Positions 53,801-61,808 of a stretch of 64,000 bases of DNA are shown here, one piece after another. Source of the stretch: Verrucomicrobiota bacterium (GTDB lineage Bacteria; Verrucomicrobiota; Verrucomicrobiia; Limisphaerales; J093); the NCBI GenBank assembly GCA_029556615.1, contig JAKQDD010000209.1:120048-184047 (forward strand), in the 5' to 3' direction. The translations under genes and the position numbers were made by a program. Below the pieces are notes generated by a model. That model saw nothing but the letters and a program-made list of their open reading frames with translations, searched no databases and was not told the origin of the DNA. Every line of letters begins with the position of its first letter. The stretch's first letter is position 1.

Positions 53801-54494
53801 GACGCGGCGGGGCGGGGCGGGGCTGGCCCGGGCTTTTCGCGAACTGACGGCGCGGGCTGTGGCCCTGCTGCCTCCCGAGGAAGCGCCAGGTGCCGAGGTG
53901 GCGCTTCGGATCTATGATCTGATCCAGTACGAGGATGCGGCGTATGCGGCGCGTTACGTCGAGGGAATCGAGAAGGTGCGGGCGTCGGACCGGCCCGATC
54001 AGGGGTGGGCGGCGACGCGTGCGGTGGTTGAGAATCTGCACAAGGTGATGTTGATCAAGGACGAGGTCTATGTGGCGCATCTGCTCACGAGCGAGGAGAA
54101 GCGCCGGCGCGACCGGATCCGCTACGGCGTCGACCCCGCCCGGGGCGACCGGATCGAGTATCGGCACCTGAACCGGCCGCAATTCACCGTGTTCGGGCGG
54201 GATTGGGCCTGGGACATGAAGACCCGGGACTGGATGCTGTCCTGGGTGAAGCGCGGCCGGTGGCTGCGGCGTGTCCTTCCGGAGTGGCATCGGCCCGAGC
54301 GCGAGTTCCGTGACTGGTATTGGGGGTTGCTCCCCGGATTCCGGGCGGCGGCGGCGGAGCTGCGGACGTACGGACTTTATGTTCGGGTGTTGCGGCTGCC
54401 GGAGGGTGTGACGGGCTATCGGGAGATACGGTACCCGAAGATGGCGGCGGCGCGGGAACAGGCTGACCGATGGCTTCGCGAGCTGCATGAATGA
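50871..54494 (+). CDS. Fused indolepyruvate:ferredoxin oxidoreductase (alpha plus beta)
   Basis: This 1207-residue enzyme decarboxylates aryl-pyruvates to acyl-CoA with reduced ferredoxin. The N-terminal pyrimidine-type domain begins FTGNELLVKGCLETEG and GTHLWTGYPGSPVAGF. The thiamine-diphosphate domain has CPGCPHRDS, HGDTGCYTM, GGGTGAGIDPF and FMGDSTFFHSGM. An Fe-S segment at ~650 has CENCLECTRATGC and WCVADGACTRF. The catalytic gamma-type domain (IorB part) starts near 745 (YLAGVGGMGIGTATALL). Many bacteria encode IorA and IorB separately; this is the fused form. The stop region overlaps the hybrid kinase start by eight bases. An ATG at 50841 is the alternative start. Confidence 0.9.
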   Translation: MKIDPRFTKTSGAEVFTGNELLVKGCLETEGGTHLWTGYPGSPVAGFFDTAQALQELVREKGIRATMANNEALAAAMVNGSQMHGLRAISVQKSVGVHVASDALALGNLVGAHPEGGAVIVLGDDPWSDSTQVPADSRYLCKHLMMPVLEPSDPQELKDWIDLAFRLSRESELYVGFLVTTNQADGGGTVQLRPNHDPEVNTGCRIEIDTARIDFEKSVLLPPRTWRKEQALPERYARLWASARRHGANRVLPGGEANAEARLGFITSAAAYCYLRHALAELGLDGQFPILKVGVTYPLDPALVMDFAGGLRDVVVVEERRGFLEEQVVAIVTGVQQAGSGGQDRGGVRVWGKKFPRGIAGIPDTRGLNPSKLIGRLGALFLSTPEIEGKIDRSRIELELEWIREVKAVELKLPPRTPTFCPGCPHRDSAGVLLEIKRQFRDAGYMRRVHGMGPVDLLFHGDTGCYTMLMFEPTRDLMHNYSGMGLGGGTGAGIDPFIKNKQVVFMGDSTFFHSGMIAISNSLKNGQDITYIILDNRTTAMTGHQTTPALEEGLTGERTFAQSIDAVIAGMTGAARDGALVVRVNPEEREAYRRLLEQTLLRDGVKIVVADKECGITFHRRAAREERAEIRARGFLRRKRVIAITPEVCENCLECTRATGCPGLTLTATPYGQKVEIDGSWCVADGACTRFLVDLPGDGPRVKACPSFEEVVVHRVQAPASPWESLDFSGLPTPTPAPVSGVWHGYLAGVGGMGIGTATALLVLAGHREGYRVQFCDKKGLAIRNGGVYSMITYLGPEASFCSNLIPYGKADLMLGMDIVEAARAFDPSTNQRVGSRHRTAVVVNSHKTPTILTLLGRDGFSVSDLESALRRLSRAEAFYSCDVSEVSEAVLGTKLYANIVLLGIAFQRGLVPLQLASLEWAIQGGLGAAAADNLHAFNLGRLLVHDREQVLRVARLGIEPESCAGVVADKVEILTRTRRGGAGLARAFRELTARAVALLPPEEAPGAEVALRIYDLIQYEDAAYAARYVEGIEKVRASDRPDQGWAATRAVVENLHKVMLIKDEVYVAHLLTSEEKRRRDRIRYGVDPARGDRIEYRHLNRPQFTVFGRDWAWDMKTRDWMLSWVKRGRWLRRVLPEWHRPEREFRDWYWGLLPGFRAAAAELRTYGLYVRVLRLPEGVTGYREIRYPKMAAAREQADRWLRELHE

Positions 54495-57400
54495 CGACGC
54501 GTTTTCGCCGGCGCCCGGCGAAGCGGTTCCCGGGGCTGTGCTGCGGGACTCCGGGATCCTGGACACGGACGGGGATGAGGCCTTTACGGACCTGGTGAGG
54601 CTGGCCTGCCAGGTCACCGGGGCGGCATCGGGGTTGATCGTGTTTTTCGATGCCGATCGTTCATGGGTGAAGGCCGCCGTGGGGTTTTCGGCGGAGGAAG
54701 CGGCGCGGGGCGGGTCGCTGTGCCGCTGGGTTTCGGACGGACCGGACTTGATGGTGATCGAGGACATGGCGGGGGACGCCCGCCACGCGGGTCATCCGTG
54801 GGTGACGGGGGAGGCGGGGCTGCGGTTTTACGCGGGCATGGCGCTGCGGATGACGGGGGGGCCGCCCCTGGGCGTGCTGAGCGTAATGGACAGGCGTCCG
54901 CGGAGCCTGTCGCCGGAGCAAGGGGACGGGCTGCGGATCGTGGGGCGGCAGGTGATGACGACGCTGGAGTGGCGTCGGAACCTGGGGGAACTCCGGTGTC
55001 TGTTGAAGGACCACGAGCAGGCCGAGGCCGCCTTGAGCGATTCCGAGGTCTTGTATCATTCGCTGGTGGATTGCCTGCCGCAGAGCATTTTCCGGAAGGA
55101 CCGCGAGGGGCGGTTCCTGTTCGTGAACGCGCGGTTTTGCGAGACGCTGGGCCGACCGCCGGAGGAGATTGTGGGGCGGACGGATTTCGATTTTTTTCCG
55201 CCGGAGCTGGCGGCGAAGTACCGGGAGGACGACCGGCGGGTGATGGAGACCCACGCGGTATTCGACACCGTCGAGGAGCATGCGCGGCCCGGGGGTGAAC
55301 GGATCTACGTGCAGGTGCTGAAGGCGCCGTTGTTCGATGCGGCGGGGAACGTCATTGGGGTGCAGGGTCTTTTCTGGGATGTGACCGAGCGCAAGCGGAT
55401 GGAGGCGGCGATCGAGTACGAGCGGGATTTGCTCCAGACGCTCCTGGACAGCATCCCGGACGCGATCTACTTCAAGGACACGCAGAGCCGGATCCTGCGG
55501 ATCAGCCGGGCTCTGGCCCGGAAGTTCGGCGCGGACGACCCCTCGGAGGTGGTGGGGAAGACGGACTTCGATTTTTTCCACGAGGCGCATGCGCGGCCGG
55601 CGTACGAGGACGAGCAGCGGATCCTGCGGACGGGCCAGCCGCTGGTGGGGCTGAAGGAGCGGGAGACCTGGCCGGACGGCCGGGTGACGTGGGCGCTGAC
55701 GACGAAGATGCCGCTTCGGGATCGGAGCGGGGCGATCATTGGCACGTTTGGGGTGTCGAAGGACATCACCGACCTGGTGGCGGCGGAGGAGGCATCGGCG
55801 AAGGCGCGCGATGCGGCCGTGGAATCGATGCGGGTGAAGGGCCAGTTTCTGGCCAACATGAGCCACGAAATTCGCACGCCGATGAACGCGATCATCGGCA
55901 TGGCGGGACTGCTGCTCGAGACCGAAGTCACCCCGGAACAGCGCGACTGCGCGGAGACCATCCGCCGCAGCGCCGAATCGCTGCTCAAACTGATCAATGA
56001 CATCCTCGACTTTTCCCGGCTCGAGGCGGGCCGGCTGACGTTGGCGGAGGAGGACTTGGATCTTCGGGATGTGGTGGAGGACACCGTCGAGTTGCTGGCG
56101 CAGAGCGCCCACGACCGCGGGCTCGAACTGGTCTGCCGTCTGCCGCCGGACCTGCCGCGGCATGTCCGGGGGGACGCGGGGCGGTTGCGCCAGGTGCTGA
56201 CCAATCTGATCGGCAACGCCGTGAAATTCACGGCGAAAGGGGAGGTGGTGCTCTCGCTCGAGACGGTGGCGTCGGACGATCGCCAGGTCACGATCCAGTT
56301 CGAGATCAGCGACACCGGGATTGGGATTGCGCCGGAGGCGCAGGAGCGGGTGTTCGAGGCATTCAGCCAGGCCGACATTTCGACGACGCGGAAGTATGGT
56401 GGGACGGGCCTGGGGCTTGCGATCTCGCGTCAGATTGTCGAGATGATGCAGGGCCGGATCGGGGTGCGCAGTCTGCCGGGGGTGGGTGCGACTTTTTGGT
56501 TCACGGCCCGGTTTGGCCGGCAGGCGGCCTGCCCCGGGGAAAGCCCCGGGGGAAGCCGGCTGCTCGAGGGGGTGCGGATCTTGGTGGTGGATGACAACGC
56601 CGCGCATCGCGGGGTGTTATCGGAGTGGTGCCTGGGATGGGCGATGGAGCTTCAGGTGGCTGTGACGGGGGCGGAGGCGATCGAGGTCTTGCTGAGCTCG
56701 GCGCGGGGTGGGCGCCCCTTTGTTCTGGCGGTTTTGGATGTGGAGTTGCCCGACATGGACGGGCTGGGTCTGGCGGAGGCGATCCAGGCGGAACCGGAGC
56801 TCGAAAAGACGCGGCTGGTGATGCTCACCACGCTGGGCAACCGGCTCGATGTGTCCGTGATGCGGCACGCGGGGATTTCCGCCTGCCTGGTCAAGCCTCC
56901 CCGACAGGCGCGGTTTTATGATGCGCTGATCAAGGTGCTGGCGGCGGCCACGCCGACCGGCGCGCAGGAACGAATGCGGCGCACGGGGGGGGGGCGGGAT
57001 TTGACGGCGGAAGGGCAGGCGGGTCCGCTGCGGGTGCTGGTGGCGGAGGACAACGCGATCAACCAGCGGTTGGCGCTTCGCCAGCTGCATCGGCTCGGGT
57101 ACGCGGCGGAGGCGGTTGCCAACGGCCGGGAAGTCCTCGAGGCGCTGCGGCAGGGAAGCTACGATGTCCTGCTGCTCGACTGTCAGATGCCGGAGCTGGA
57201 CGGCTACGAGACGGCGCGGCTGATTCGGAAGAGCGAAGTGCCGATTGCCAGCCAATCGGGGCCGAGCCATCCGCCGCTGCACATCATTGCGATGACGGCC
57301 AACGCGATGCCGGGGGACAGGGACAAGTGTTTGGCTGCGGGCATGGACGACTACATCAGCAAGCCGGTTCGGCTCGAGGACCTGGCGGCGGCGCTGCAGC

Positions 57401-57837
57401 GGGCGACCCAGGGGCTTTGTGTCGAGGCGGCAGCCACAGTGCCGGCCGCAGCGACGCCCGTGGCGCCGGAAGCGGCGCTGGAAGCGGCAGAACCGGTGCT
57501 GGATCCTGCGGTCCTGAGCAGCTTGCGGCAGCTCAACGTGCCGGGCCAGCCCGATGCGGTCGTCGAGATGGGCGAGATGTTCTGCAAGAACGCGGCGGTT
57601 TTGTGCGAGCGGATCCGGGATGCGGCGGAGCGGGGCGACTTAGAGGCTTTGAAGGCTGTGGCGCACAGTCTGAAGGGGAGTGCGGGGGGGCTGGGTGCGC
57701 GGCGGTTGGCGCGGCTTTGTGCGGCGACGGAGGCGCACGCCAAGGCGGGGGATCTGGCGGCCGCCCGCGCCGCCGCCGCCGGGGTGCCCGTCGCGTTGGC
57801 CGAGGCGGGCGAAGCCCTTCGGGCGCTGACGACCTGA
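54487..57837 (+). CDS. Hybrid histidine kinase (GAF-PAS-PAS-HisKA-HATPase-REC-REC-HPt)
   Basis: This 1116-residue cytosolic-type sensor has no membrane segments. GAF domain ~15-165, PAS 1 ~188-305 (DCLPQSIFRKDREGRFLFVN), PAS 2 ~314-430 (SIPDAIYFKDTQSRILRIS), HisKA with phospho-His in FLANMSHEIRTPMNA (~460), HATPase with NLIGNAVKFT, DTGIGIAP and GGTGLGLAI (~571-640). Receiver 1 starts at ~697 (RILVVDDN; Asp ~751 in AVLDVELPDMDG) and receiver 2 at ~848 (RVLVAEDN; Asp ~897 in LLLDCQMPELDG). The C-terminal HPt has its His in AHSLKGSAGG (~1059). It is translated from within the end of the oxidoreductase gene. The output partner is unknown. Confidence 0.93.
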   Translation: MNDDAFSPAPGEAVPGAVLRDSGILDTDGDEAFTDLVRLACQVTGAASGLIVFFDADRSWVKAAVGFSAEEAARGGSLCRWVSDGPDLMVIEDMAGDARHAGHPWVTGEAGLRFYAGMALRMTGGPPLGVLSVMDRRPRSLSPEQGDGLRIVGRQVMTTLEWRRNLGELRCLLKDHEQAEAALSDSEVLYHSLVDCLPQSIFRKDREGRFLFVNARFCETLGRPPEEIVGRTDFDFFPPELAAKYREDDRRVMETHAVFDTVEEHARPGGERIYVQVLKAPLFDAAGNVIGVQGLFWDVTERKRMEAAIEYERDLLQTLLDSIPDAIYFKDTQSRILRISRALARKFGADDPSEVVGKTDFDFFHEAHARPAYEDEQRILRTGQPLVGLKERETWPDGRVTWALTTKMPLRDRSGAIIGTFGVSKDITDLVAAEEASAKARDAAVESMRVKGQFLANMSHEIRTPMNAIIGMAGLLLETEVTPEQRDCAETIRRSAESLLKLINDILDFSRLEAGRLTLAEEDLDLRDVVEDTVELLAQSAHDRGLELVCRLPPDLPRHVRGDAGRLRQVLTNLIGNAVKFTAKGEVVLSLETVASDDRQVTIQFEISDTGIGIAPEAQERVFEAFSQADISTTRKYGGTGLGLAISRQIVEMMQGRIGVRSLPGVGATFWFTARFGRQAACPGESPGGSRLLEGVRILVVDDNAAHRGVLSEWCLGWAMELQVAVTGAEAIEVLLSSARGGRPFVLAVLDVELPDMDGLGLAEAIQAEPELEKTRLVMLTTLGNRLDVSVMRHAGISACLVKPPRQARFYDALIKVLAAATPTGAQERMRRTGGGRDLTAEGQAGPLRVLVAEDNAINQRLALRQLHRLGYAAEAVANGREVLEALRQGSYDVLLLDCQMPELDGYETARLIRKSEVPIASQSGPSHPPLHIIAMTANAMPGDRDKCLAAGMDDYISKPVRLEDLAAALQRATQGLCVEAAATVPAAATPVAPEAALEAAEPVLDPAVLSSLRQLNVPGQPDAVVEMGEMFCKNAAVLCERIRDAAERGDLEALKAVAHSLKGSAGGLGARRLARLCAATEAHAKAGDLAAARAAAAGVPVALAEAGEALRALTT

Positions 57838-57853
57838 GGCCTGCCCTCCGGAG

Positions 57854-57882
57854 TTGAAAGCGACGCTCCAGTTCAGTAGCGT
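57854..57882 (+). promoter_or_regulatory. Predicted promoter of the HIT-phoH-ybeY operon, leaderless
   Basis: TTGAAA (57854-57859), a 17-nt spacer and TAGCGT (57877-57882) end 6 nt before the HIT-gene ATG at 57889. Confidence 0.5.
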
Positions 57883-57888
57883 CCAGGC

Positions 57889-58404
57889 ATGGAACAGCTT
57901 CATGCCCCGTGGCGGATCGAGTACATCCTCGCGCCCAAGCCGAAGCCGGCTGCGGGGGGCGATTCGCTTTTCACGGAGATCGCGCGATCGGGGGATGATG
58001 TCGGGCACCATATTCTGGCGCGGACGCGGTCCTCGTTTGCGGTGCTGAACCGGTATCCGTACACGGGCGGTCATTTGATGGTGGTGCCGTACCGGCAGAC
58101 GTCGGATTTGATGGAACTGACGACCGAGGAAATGGCGGACCTGTGGGAGCTGACCCGGCGCTGCATCGCGGCGTTGCGGCGGGAGATGAAACCGGACGGC
58201 TTCAATGTGGGGATGAACCTGGGGCGTGTCGCCGGGGCGGGCGTCACCGATCATCTGCACATTCACGTGGTGCCCCGGTGGAACGGCGACACGAACTTCA
58301 TGCCGGTGCTGGCCGGGACGTCGGTGGTTCCCGAGGCGCTGGCCGACGTGGCGGCCCGTCTGCGCGCCGCCCTGGCGGGTGAAGCTCCGCAATCCCGGAT
58401 TTGA
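57889..58404 (+). CDS. HIT-family nucleotide hydrolase or adenylyltransferase
   Basis: This 171-residue protein has the HIT motif HLHIHVVPRW near residue 123. The N-terminal APWRIEYIL and NRYPYTGGHLMVVPYRQ match the Ap4A-phosphorylase/HIT subgroup (FHIT-like). Such enzymes hydrolyse dinucleoside polyphosphates or AMP conjugates. It starts a six-gene plus-strand run (HIT, phoH, ybeY, DUF502, recO, remnant) with very small gaps, and its ATG is placed by the promoter directly upstream. Confidence 0.92.
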   Translation: MEQLHAPWRIEYILAPKPKPAAGGDSLFTEIARSGDDVGHHILARTRSSFAVLNRYPYTGGHLMVVPYRQTSDLMELTTEEMADLWELTRRCIAALRREMKPDGFNVGMNLGRVAGAGVTDHLHIHVVPRWNGDTNFMPVLAGTSVVPEALADVAARLRAALAGEAPQSRI

Positions 58405-58405
58405 C

Positions 58406-59368
58406 ATGCCGACCGAGACACTCCATTTCGACAATGCGCGGTTGGCGCAGCAGCTGTTCAACAACGATCCGCGGAACCTGAGCGCACTCGAGCGCCAGTT
58501 GGGGGTCAAGGCGACGGCGCGGGACGCCTGGATCAAGCTCGAGGGGAAGCCCGAGGCCCTGGCGCGGGCGCGGCATTTGTTTCAGCTTCTCGAAGGGACT
58601 GTCCAGACCGGGGGACAGATACGGACGCCGGACTTTGCATTGGCGCTGAGCGTGGTGCAACAGGAGGGGGTGTCGGCGTTGAAGAGCCTGCAGGCGGAGC
58701 GGATCCAGACCTCGCCGCGGAAGGCGTCGGTGGCGCCCAAGACCACGGGCCAGCGTCGCTATATCGAGGCCATCCGGGAACATGACGTGACGTTCGGGAT
58801 CGGGCCGGCGGGGACGGGCAAGACCTATCTGGCGATGGCGATGGCCACCGCCGCGCTTCGGGATGGCCGGGTGAACCGCCTGATTCTGACGCGGCCGGCG
58901 GTCGAGGCCGGCGAGGCGCTGGGCTTCCTGCCGGGGGATCTCCAGGAGAAGCTGGCGCCGTACTTGCGCCCGCTGGTCGACGCGTTGCACGACATGCTGC
59001 CGGCGGAGGAGATCCAGCGGTTGATGGAACGGGGGACGATCGAGATTGCGCCGCTGGCCTACATGCGGGGGCGGACGCTGAACCATGCGTTCATCATCTT
59101 CGACGAGGCGCAGAACTCGACCACGGAGCAGATGTTCATGTTTCTGACGCGGCTGGGTCATGACTCGAAGGCGGTGATTACGGGCGATTTGACCCAGGTC
59201 GATCTGCCCAAGCACAAGCCGTCGGGTCTTCAGGAGGCGCGCGTTGCGCTGGCCGCGGTCGAGGGCATTGCGATGGTCGAGTTTGGCAAGCGGGACGTGG
59301 TGCGGCATCCGTTGGTGCAGAGCATTGTGGCCGCGTACGAACAGCACCGGGGCGTGCCCCATGAGTGA
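58406..59368 (+). CDS. phoH: PhoH-like ATPase
   Basis: This 320-residue ATPase begins with an ALERQLGVKATARD KH-like segment and a PhoH domain: GPAGTGKTYLAMAMA (Walker A), ILTRPAVEAGEALGFLPGD, MRGRTLNHAFIIFDEAQN (Walker B) and ITGDLTQVDLP. PhoH/YbeZ is thought to act with YbeY in 16S rRNA processing, and the two genes overlap here by eight bases. The ATG at 58406 starts one base after the HIT stop. Confidence 0.94.
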   Translation: MPTETLHFDNARLAQQLFNNDPRNLSALERQLGVKATARDAWIKLEGKPEALARARHLFQLLEGTVQTGGQIRTPDFALALSVVQQEGVSALKSLQAERIQTSPRKASVAPKTTGQRRYIEAIREHDVTFGIGPAGTGKTYLAMAMATAALRDGRVNRLILTRPAVEAGEALGFLPGDLQEKLAPYLRPLVDALHDMLPAEEIQRLMERGTIEIAPLAYMRGRTLNHAFIIFDEAQNSTTEQMFMFLTRLGHDSKAVITGDLTQVDLPKHKPSGLQEARVALAAVEGIAMVEFGKRDVVRHPLVQSIVAAYEQHRGVPHE

Positions 59369-59876
59369 GCTGGCGTTGCACAACCGGCACCGGGGGGTGG
59401 TCGTTGACCGCCGGCGGTTTCGGCGGTGGCTGCTCGAGGTGTTGGCGGACCCGGTTTTTTTCGGGCCTGCGGCGGCGCCGGCGCGCTGGCTCGACTTCGA
59501 GCTGGCGTTCTTCCTGGTGACGGACCCGGTCATGGGCCGCCTGAACGAGCGCCATCTGGGCCACGCGGGGTCCACGGACGTGATCACGTTCGACTATGGC
59601 CGGCCTCCGGGAGCCGGGGCGGGAACGGCGTGGCTGAGAGGGGATCTGTTTGTCTGTCCCGACGAGGCGCGGCGCCAGGCCCGTCGATTCCGCGCCGACT
59701 GGCCCGCGGAGATCGCGCGGTGCGTGATTCACGGGCTGCTGCATCTTGCCGGGCATGACGATCTCGAGCCGGCGGCCCGTCGGGCCATGAAGCAGGTCGA
59801 GAACCGCCTGGTGCGGTGTCATGCCGCCTGCTTTCCCTTGAGCCGCCGGAAGGTCGACTCTAAGCTGCCGCCATGA
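59361..59876 (+). CDS. ybeY: YbeY endoribonuclease-like rRNA maturation factor
   Basis: This 171-residue protein has the UPF0054/YbeY core: FFLVTDPVMGRLNERHLGHAGSTDVITFDY and then CVIHGLLHLAGHDD. The metal site in most YbeY proteins is H-x3-H-x5-H; here the third position is Asp (HGLLHLAGHDD) with a His two residues before it. N- and C-terminal extensions are short. The gene overlaps phoH by eight bases and its stop overlaps DUF502 (ATGA), which suggests coupled expression with rRNA processing. Confidence 0.9.
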   Translation: MSELALHNRHRGVVVDRRRFRRWLLEVLADPVFFGPAAAPARWLDFELAFFLVTDPVMGRLNERHLGHAGSTDVITFDYGRPPGAGAGTAWLRGDLFVCPDEARRQARRFRADWPAEIARCVIHGLLHLAGHDDLEPAARRAMKQVENRLVRCHAACFPLSRRKVDSKLPP

Positions 59877-60586
59877 AGCAGTCGCTGATGCGCTGGCGTG
59901 CCAACTTTGTCGCGGGACTGGTGGTGATCCTGCCGGCCGTCATCTCGATTGCCATTCTCAAGTGGCTTTTTGGGACGGTGTCGAGCATTACGGATCTGCT
60001 GCTTTTCTTCGTGCCCCGTCAGATCACGCGTGCGCAGGATGGCCGTGGGGACACGCACTGGTATTGGAGCCTGCTGGCTTTGGCAATCGGGCTTCTGCTG
60101 GTGGCGATTGTCGGTCGGGCGGCGCGGAACTACGTGGGTCGCAAGCTCATCCAGTCGGTGGACCGCGCCCTGTCGCAGGTGCCCCTGCTGAACAAGATCT
60201 ACAGCGTGGTCAAACAGGTCAACGAAGCGTTCTCGTCGACCAAGAAGTCGTCGTTCAAGCAGGTGGTGCTGGTCGAGTATCCGCGCAGGGGGATCTACTC
60301 GATCGGGTTCATCACGAGCGATGATGTTCCGGAGATTTCGAACAAGCTGCAGGCGGCAGTGGCCAGCGTCTTTATTCCGACGACGCCGAATCCGACGACC
60401 GGTTTTCTGCTTGTGGTTCCCCGCAACGAGGTGATCCGGCTCGACATGCCGGTTTCCGACGGCATCAAGTATCTCATCAGCCTGGGCTCAGTGGTTCCTG
60501 TGTACTCGTTTCCCGCGGGGTCGGGTGCTGCTCTCCCAACCCCTCCTGCGGCCCCGCCGGCCCCGGGTTCGACCGGGGTTTCCTGA
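59873..60586 (+). CDS. DUF502 family membrane protein
   Basis: This 237-residue protein has two membrane helices (~10-32 and ~63-85). The DUF502 core reads FVAGLVVILPAVISIAIL...IGLLLVAIVGRAARNYVGRKL then VPLLNKIYSVVKQVNEAFSS and FKQVVLVEYPRRGIYSIGFIT. A C-terminal Pro/Ala-rich tail follows. DUF502 proteins resemble the VAN3-binding/COV family of plants; the function in bacteria is unknown. It is translationally coupled to ybeY. Confidence 0.9.
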   Translation: MKQSLMRWRANFVAGLVVILPAVISIAILKWLFGTVSSITDLLLFFVPRQITRAQDGRGDTHWYWSLLALAIGLLLVAIVGRAARNYVGRKLIQSVDRALSQVPLLNKIYSVVKQVNEAFSSTKKSSFKQVVLVEYPRRGIYSIGFITSDDVPEISNKLQAAVASVFIPTTPNPTTGFLLVVPRNEVIRLDMPVSDGIKYLISLGSVVPVYSFPAGSGAALPTPPAAPPAPGSTGVS

Positions 60587-60607
60587 CATCGCGGTGGTCC
60601 ATTCCCC

Positions 60608-61255
60608 ATGCACCTCGAGCAAGCCTCGGGCATCGTCCTCCGGACCCGGCTGCTGACGGAAACGAGTCTGATTGTGCACTGGCTGACGGAGGACCAGGGC
60701 CGGATCGCGACGGTGGCCAAGGGGGCCCGGCGGCCGCGATCCGTGTATCGCGGCAAGCTCGACCTGTTTTACGAGGCGCGGTTCACGTTCCAGCGGAGCC
60801 GGCGTTCGGACCTGCACGGTCTGCGGGAGCTGAGCCTTGAGGACACGCATCCGGTGTTGCGGACGGATCTGCCGCGGTTGAGCCAGGTCTGTTACGCCGC
60901 CCTGCTGATCGAGTTGGCCAGCGAGACGGACACGCCGCTGCCCACGTTGCATGCGCTGCTGACGGACTTGGTCCGGACGCTTGATGTCCGACCCGCGGCG
61001 CCTCATTTCCCGGTGGCGTTCGAGCTCAGGCTTCTGGCGGACGCCGGTCTGCTGCCGGACTTGAGCCGGACGCGTCTGAGCGCCGGGAGCCGGCAGATCC
61101 TCGAGGCTCTGAGACGACTGGGGTTTCCGGACGCGGTGCGGATCCAGCCCACGGGGGTCCAATGGGACGAGATCCGATCGTTCCTGGGCGCGCTGATCAC
61201 GGAGCACTGGGGCCGGGTTCCGGCCGGGCGCGGGGCGGCGCTGGGGGGTGACTGA
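60608..61255 (+). CDS. recO: DNA repair protein RecO
   Basis: RecO binds SSB and promotes RecA loading in the RecFOR pathway. The 215 residues have the RecO_N OB fold (EQASGIVLRTRLLTETSLIVHWLTED, GRIATVAKGARRPRS, LDLFYEARFTFQRSRRSDLHGLRE) and the helical C-domain (FELRLLADAGLLPDL). No Cys4 zinc finger is present. It sits 21 bp after DUF502 in the same operon. Confidence 0.88.
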   Translation: MHLEQASGIVLRTRLLTETSLIVHWLTEDQGRIATVAKGARRPRSVYRGKLDLFYEARFTFQRSRRSDLHGLRELSLEDTHPVLRTDLPRLSQVCYAALLIELASETDTPLPTLHALLTDLVRTLDVRPAAPHFPVAFELRLLADAGLLPDLSRTRLSAGSRQILEALRRLGFPDAVRIQPTGVQWDEIRSFLGALITEHWGRVPAGRGAALGGD

Positions 61256-61775
61256 GTGCGGCGCTGCTGCCGGTTCTGACTTCGAGTTGGGGACGGTGCT
61301 GCAGTCCGGGAGCCTGCCGGTGATCTGGAAGTCGTCGGCGCGGCAGGAGAGTCTTCAGGCCTACGTCCAGCTCTACCTGAAGGAGGAGATTCAAGCTGAG
61401 GCCCTCGTGCGCAACCTGCCGGGGTTCGCCCGGTTCCTGCCGACTGCGGCGCTGTTCCATGGTCAGGTTCTCAACCTTGCCGGTTTGGCGCGCGACGCCG
61501 GGGTGGCGCGTACGACCGTCGAGGGGTATCTCAGCATCCTGGGGGACACGCACATGGCCTGGCTGCTGGCTGGCTACGAAGGCAAGCTGCGGGTCAAGGC
61601 CAAGGAGCGGCTGGAACGTCGCGATTTCGCTGGCCTGGACGCCATCGGCGAACTGGTGGGAATGCGCCGCCGCCTCGTTGTCTATCTGGGGGAACGACCG
61701 TTCACCACCGCGGAGGGGGTCGAAGTGCTTCCCGTCCCCGCGTTCCTGGCTGAGCTCGAGTCGGGGACGATTTGA
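61248..61775 (+). pseudogene. Remnant of an AAA/DUF4143 ATPase, 5' end and an internal segment missing
   Basis: The readable part (FELGTVLQSGSLPVIW..., EEIQAEALVRNLPGFARFLPTAALFHGQVLNL..., RTTVEGYLSIL) matches the middle of the AAA_14/DUF4143 ATPases, but the ~190-residue N-terminal P-loop domain is absent. Within the frame LRVK runs directly into VKAKERLERRDFAGLDAI, normally ~100 residues further on, so an in-frame internal deletion is implied. The C-terminal GVEVLPVPAFLAEL is intact. The frame begins by overlapping recO by eight bases (GTG 61248), a junction that may simply reflect where the deletion ended. Confidence 0.75.
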
Positions 61776-61800
61776 ACTCCGGCGGGTTTGGCATTACACT
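61772..61800 (+). promoter_or_regulatory. Predicted cysK promoter, leaderless
   Basis: TTGAAC (61772-61777), a 17-nt spacer and TACACT (61795-61800) end 8 nt before the GTG at 61809. The -35 overlaps the stop region of the ATPase remnant. Confidence 0.55.
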
Positions 61801-61808
61801 CGGACTTC

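Noticed and set aside
50712..54767. A minus-strand open frame of about 1350 codons opposite the indolepyruvate oxidoreductase.
   Set aside because: It mirrors a gene with a clear enzyme assignment; the translation is Arg/His/Pro-rich low-complexity, typical of antisense frames in high-GC DNA.
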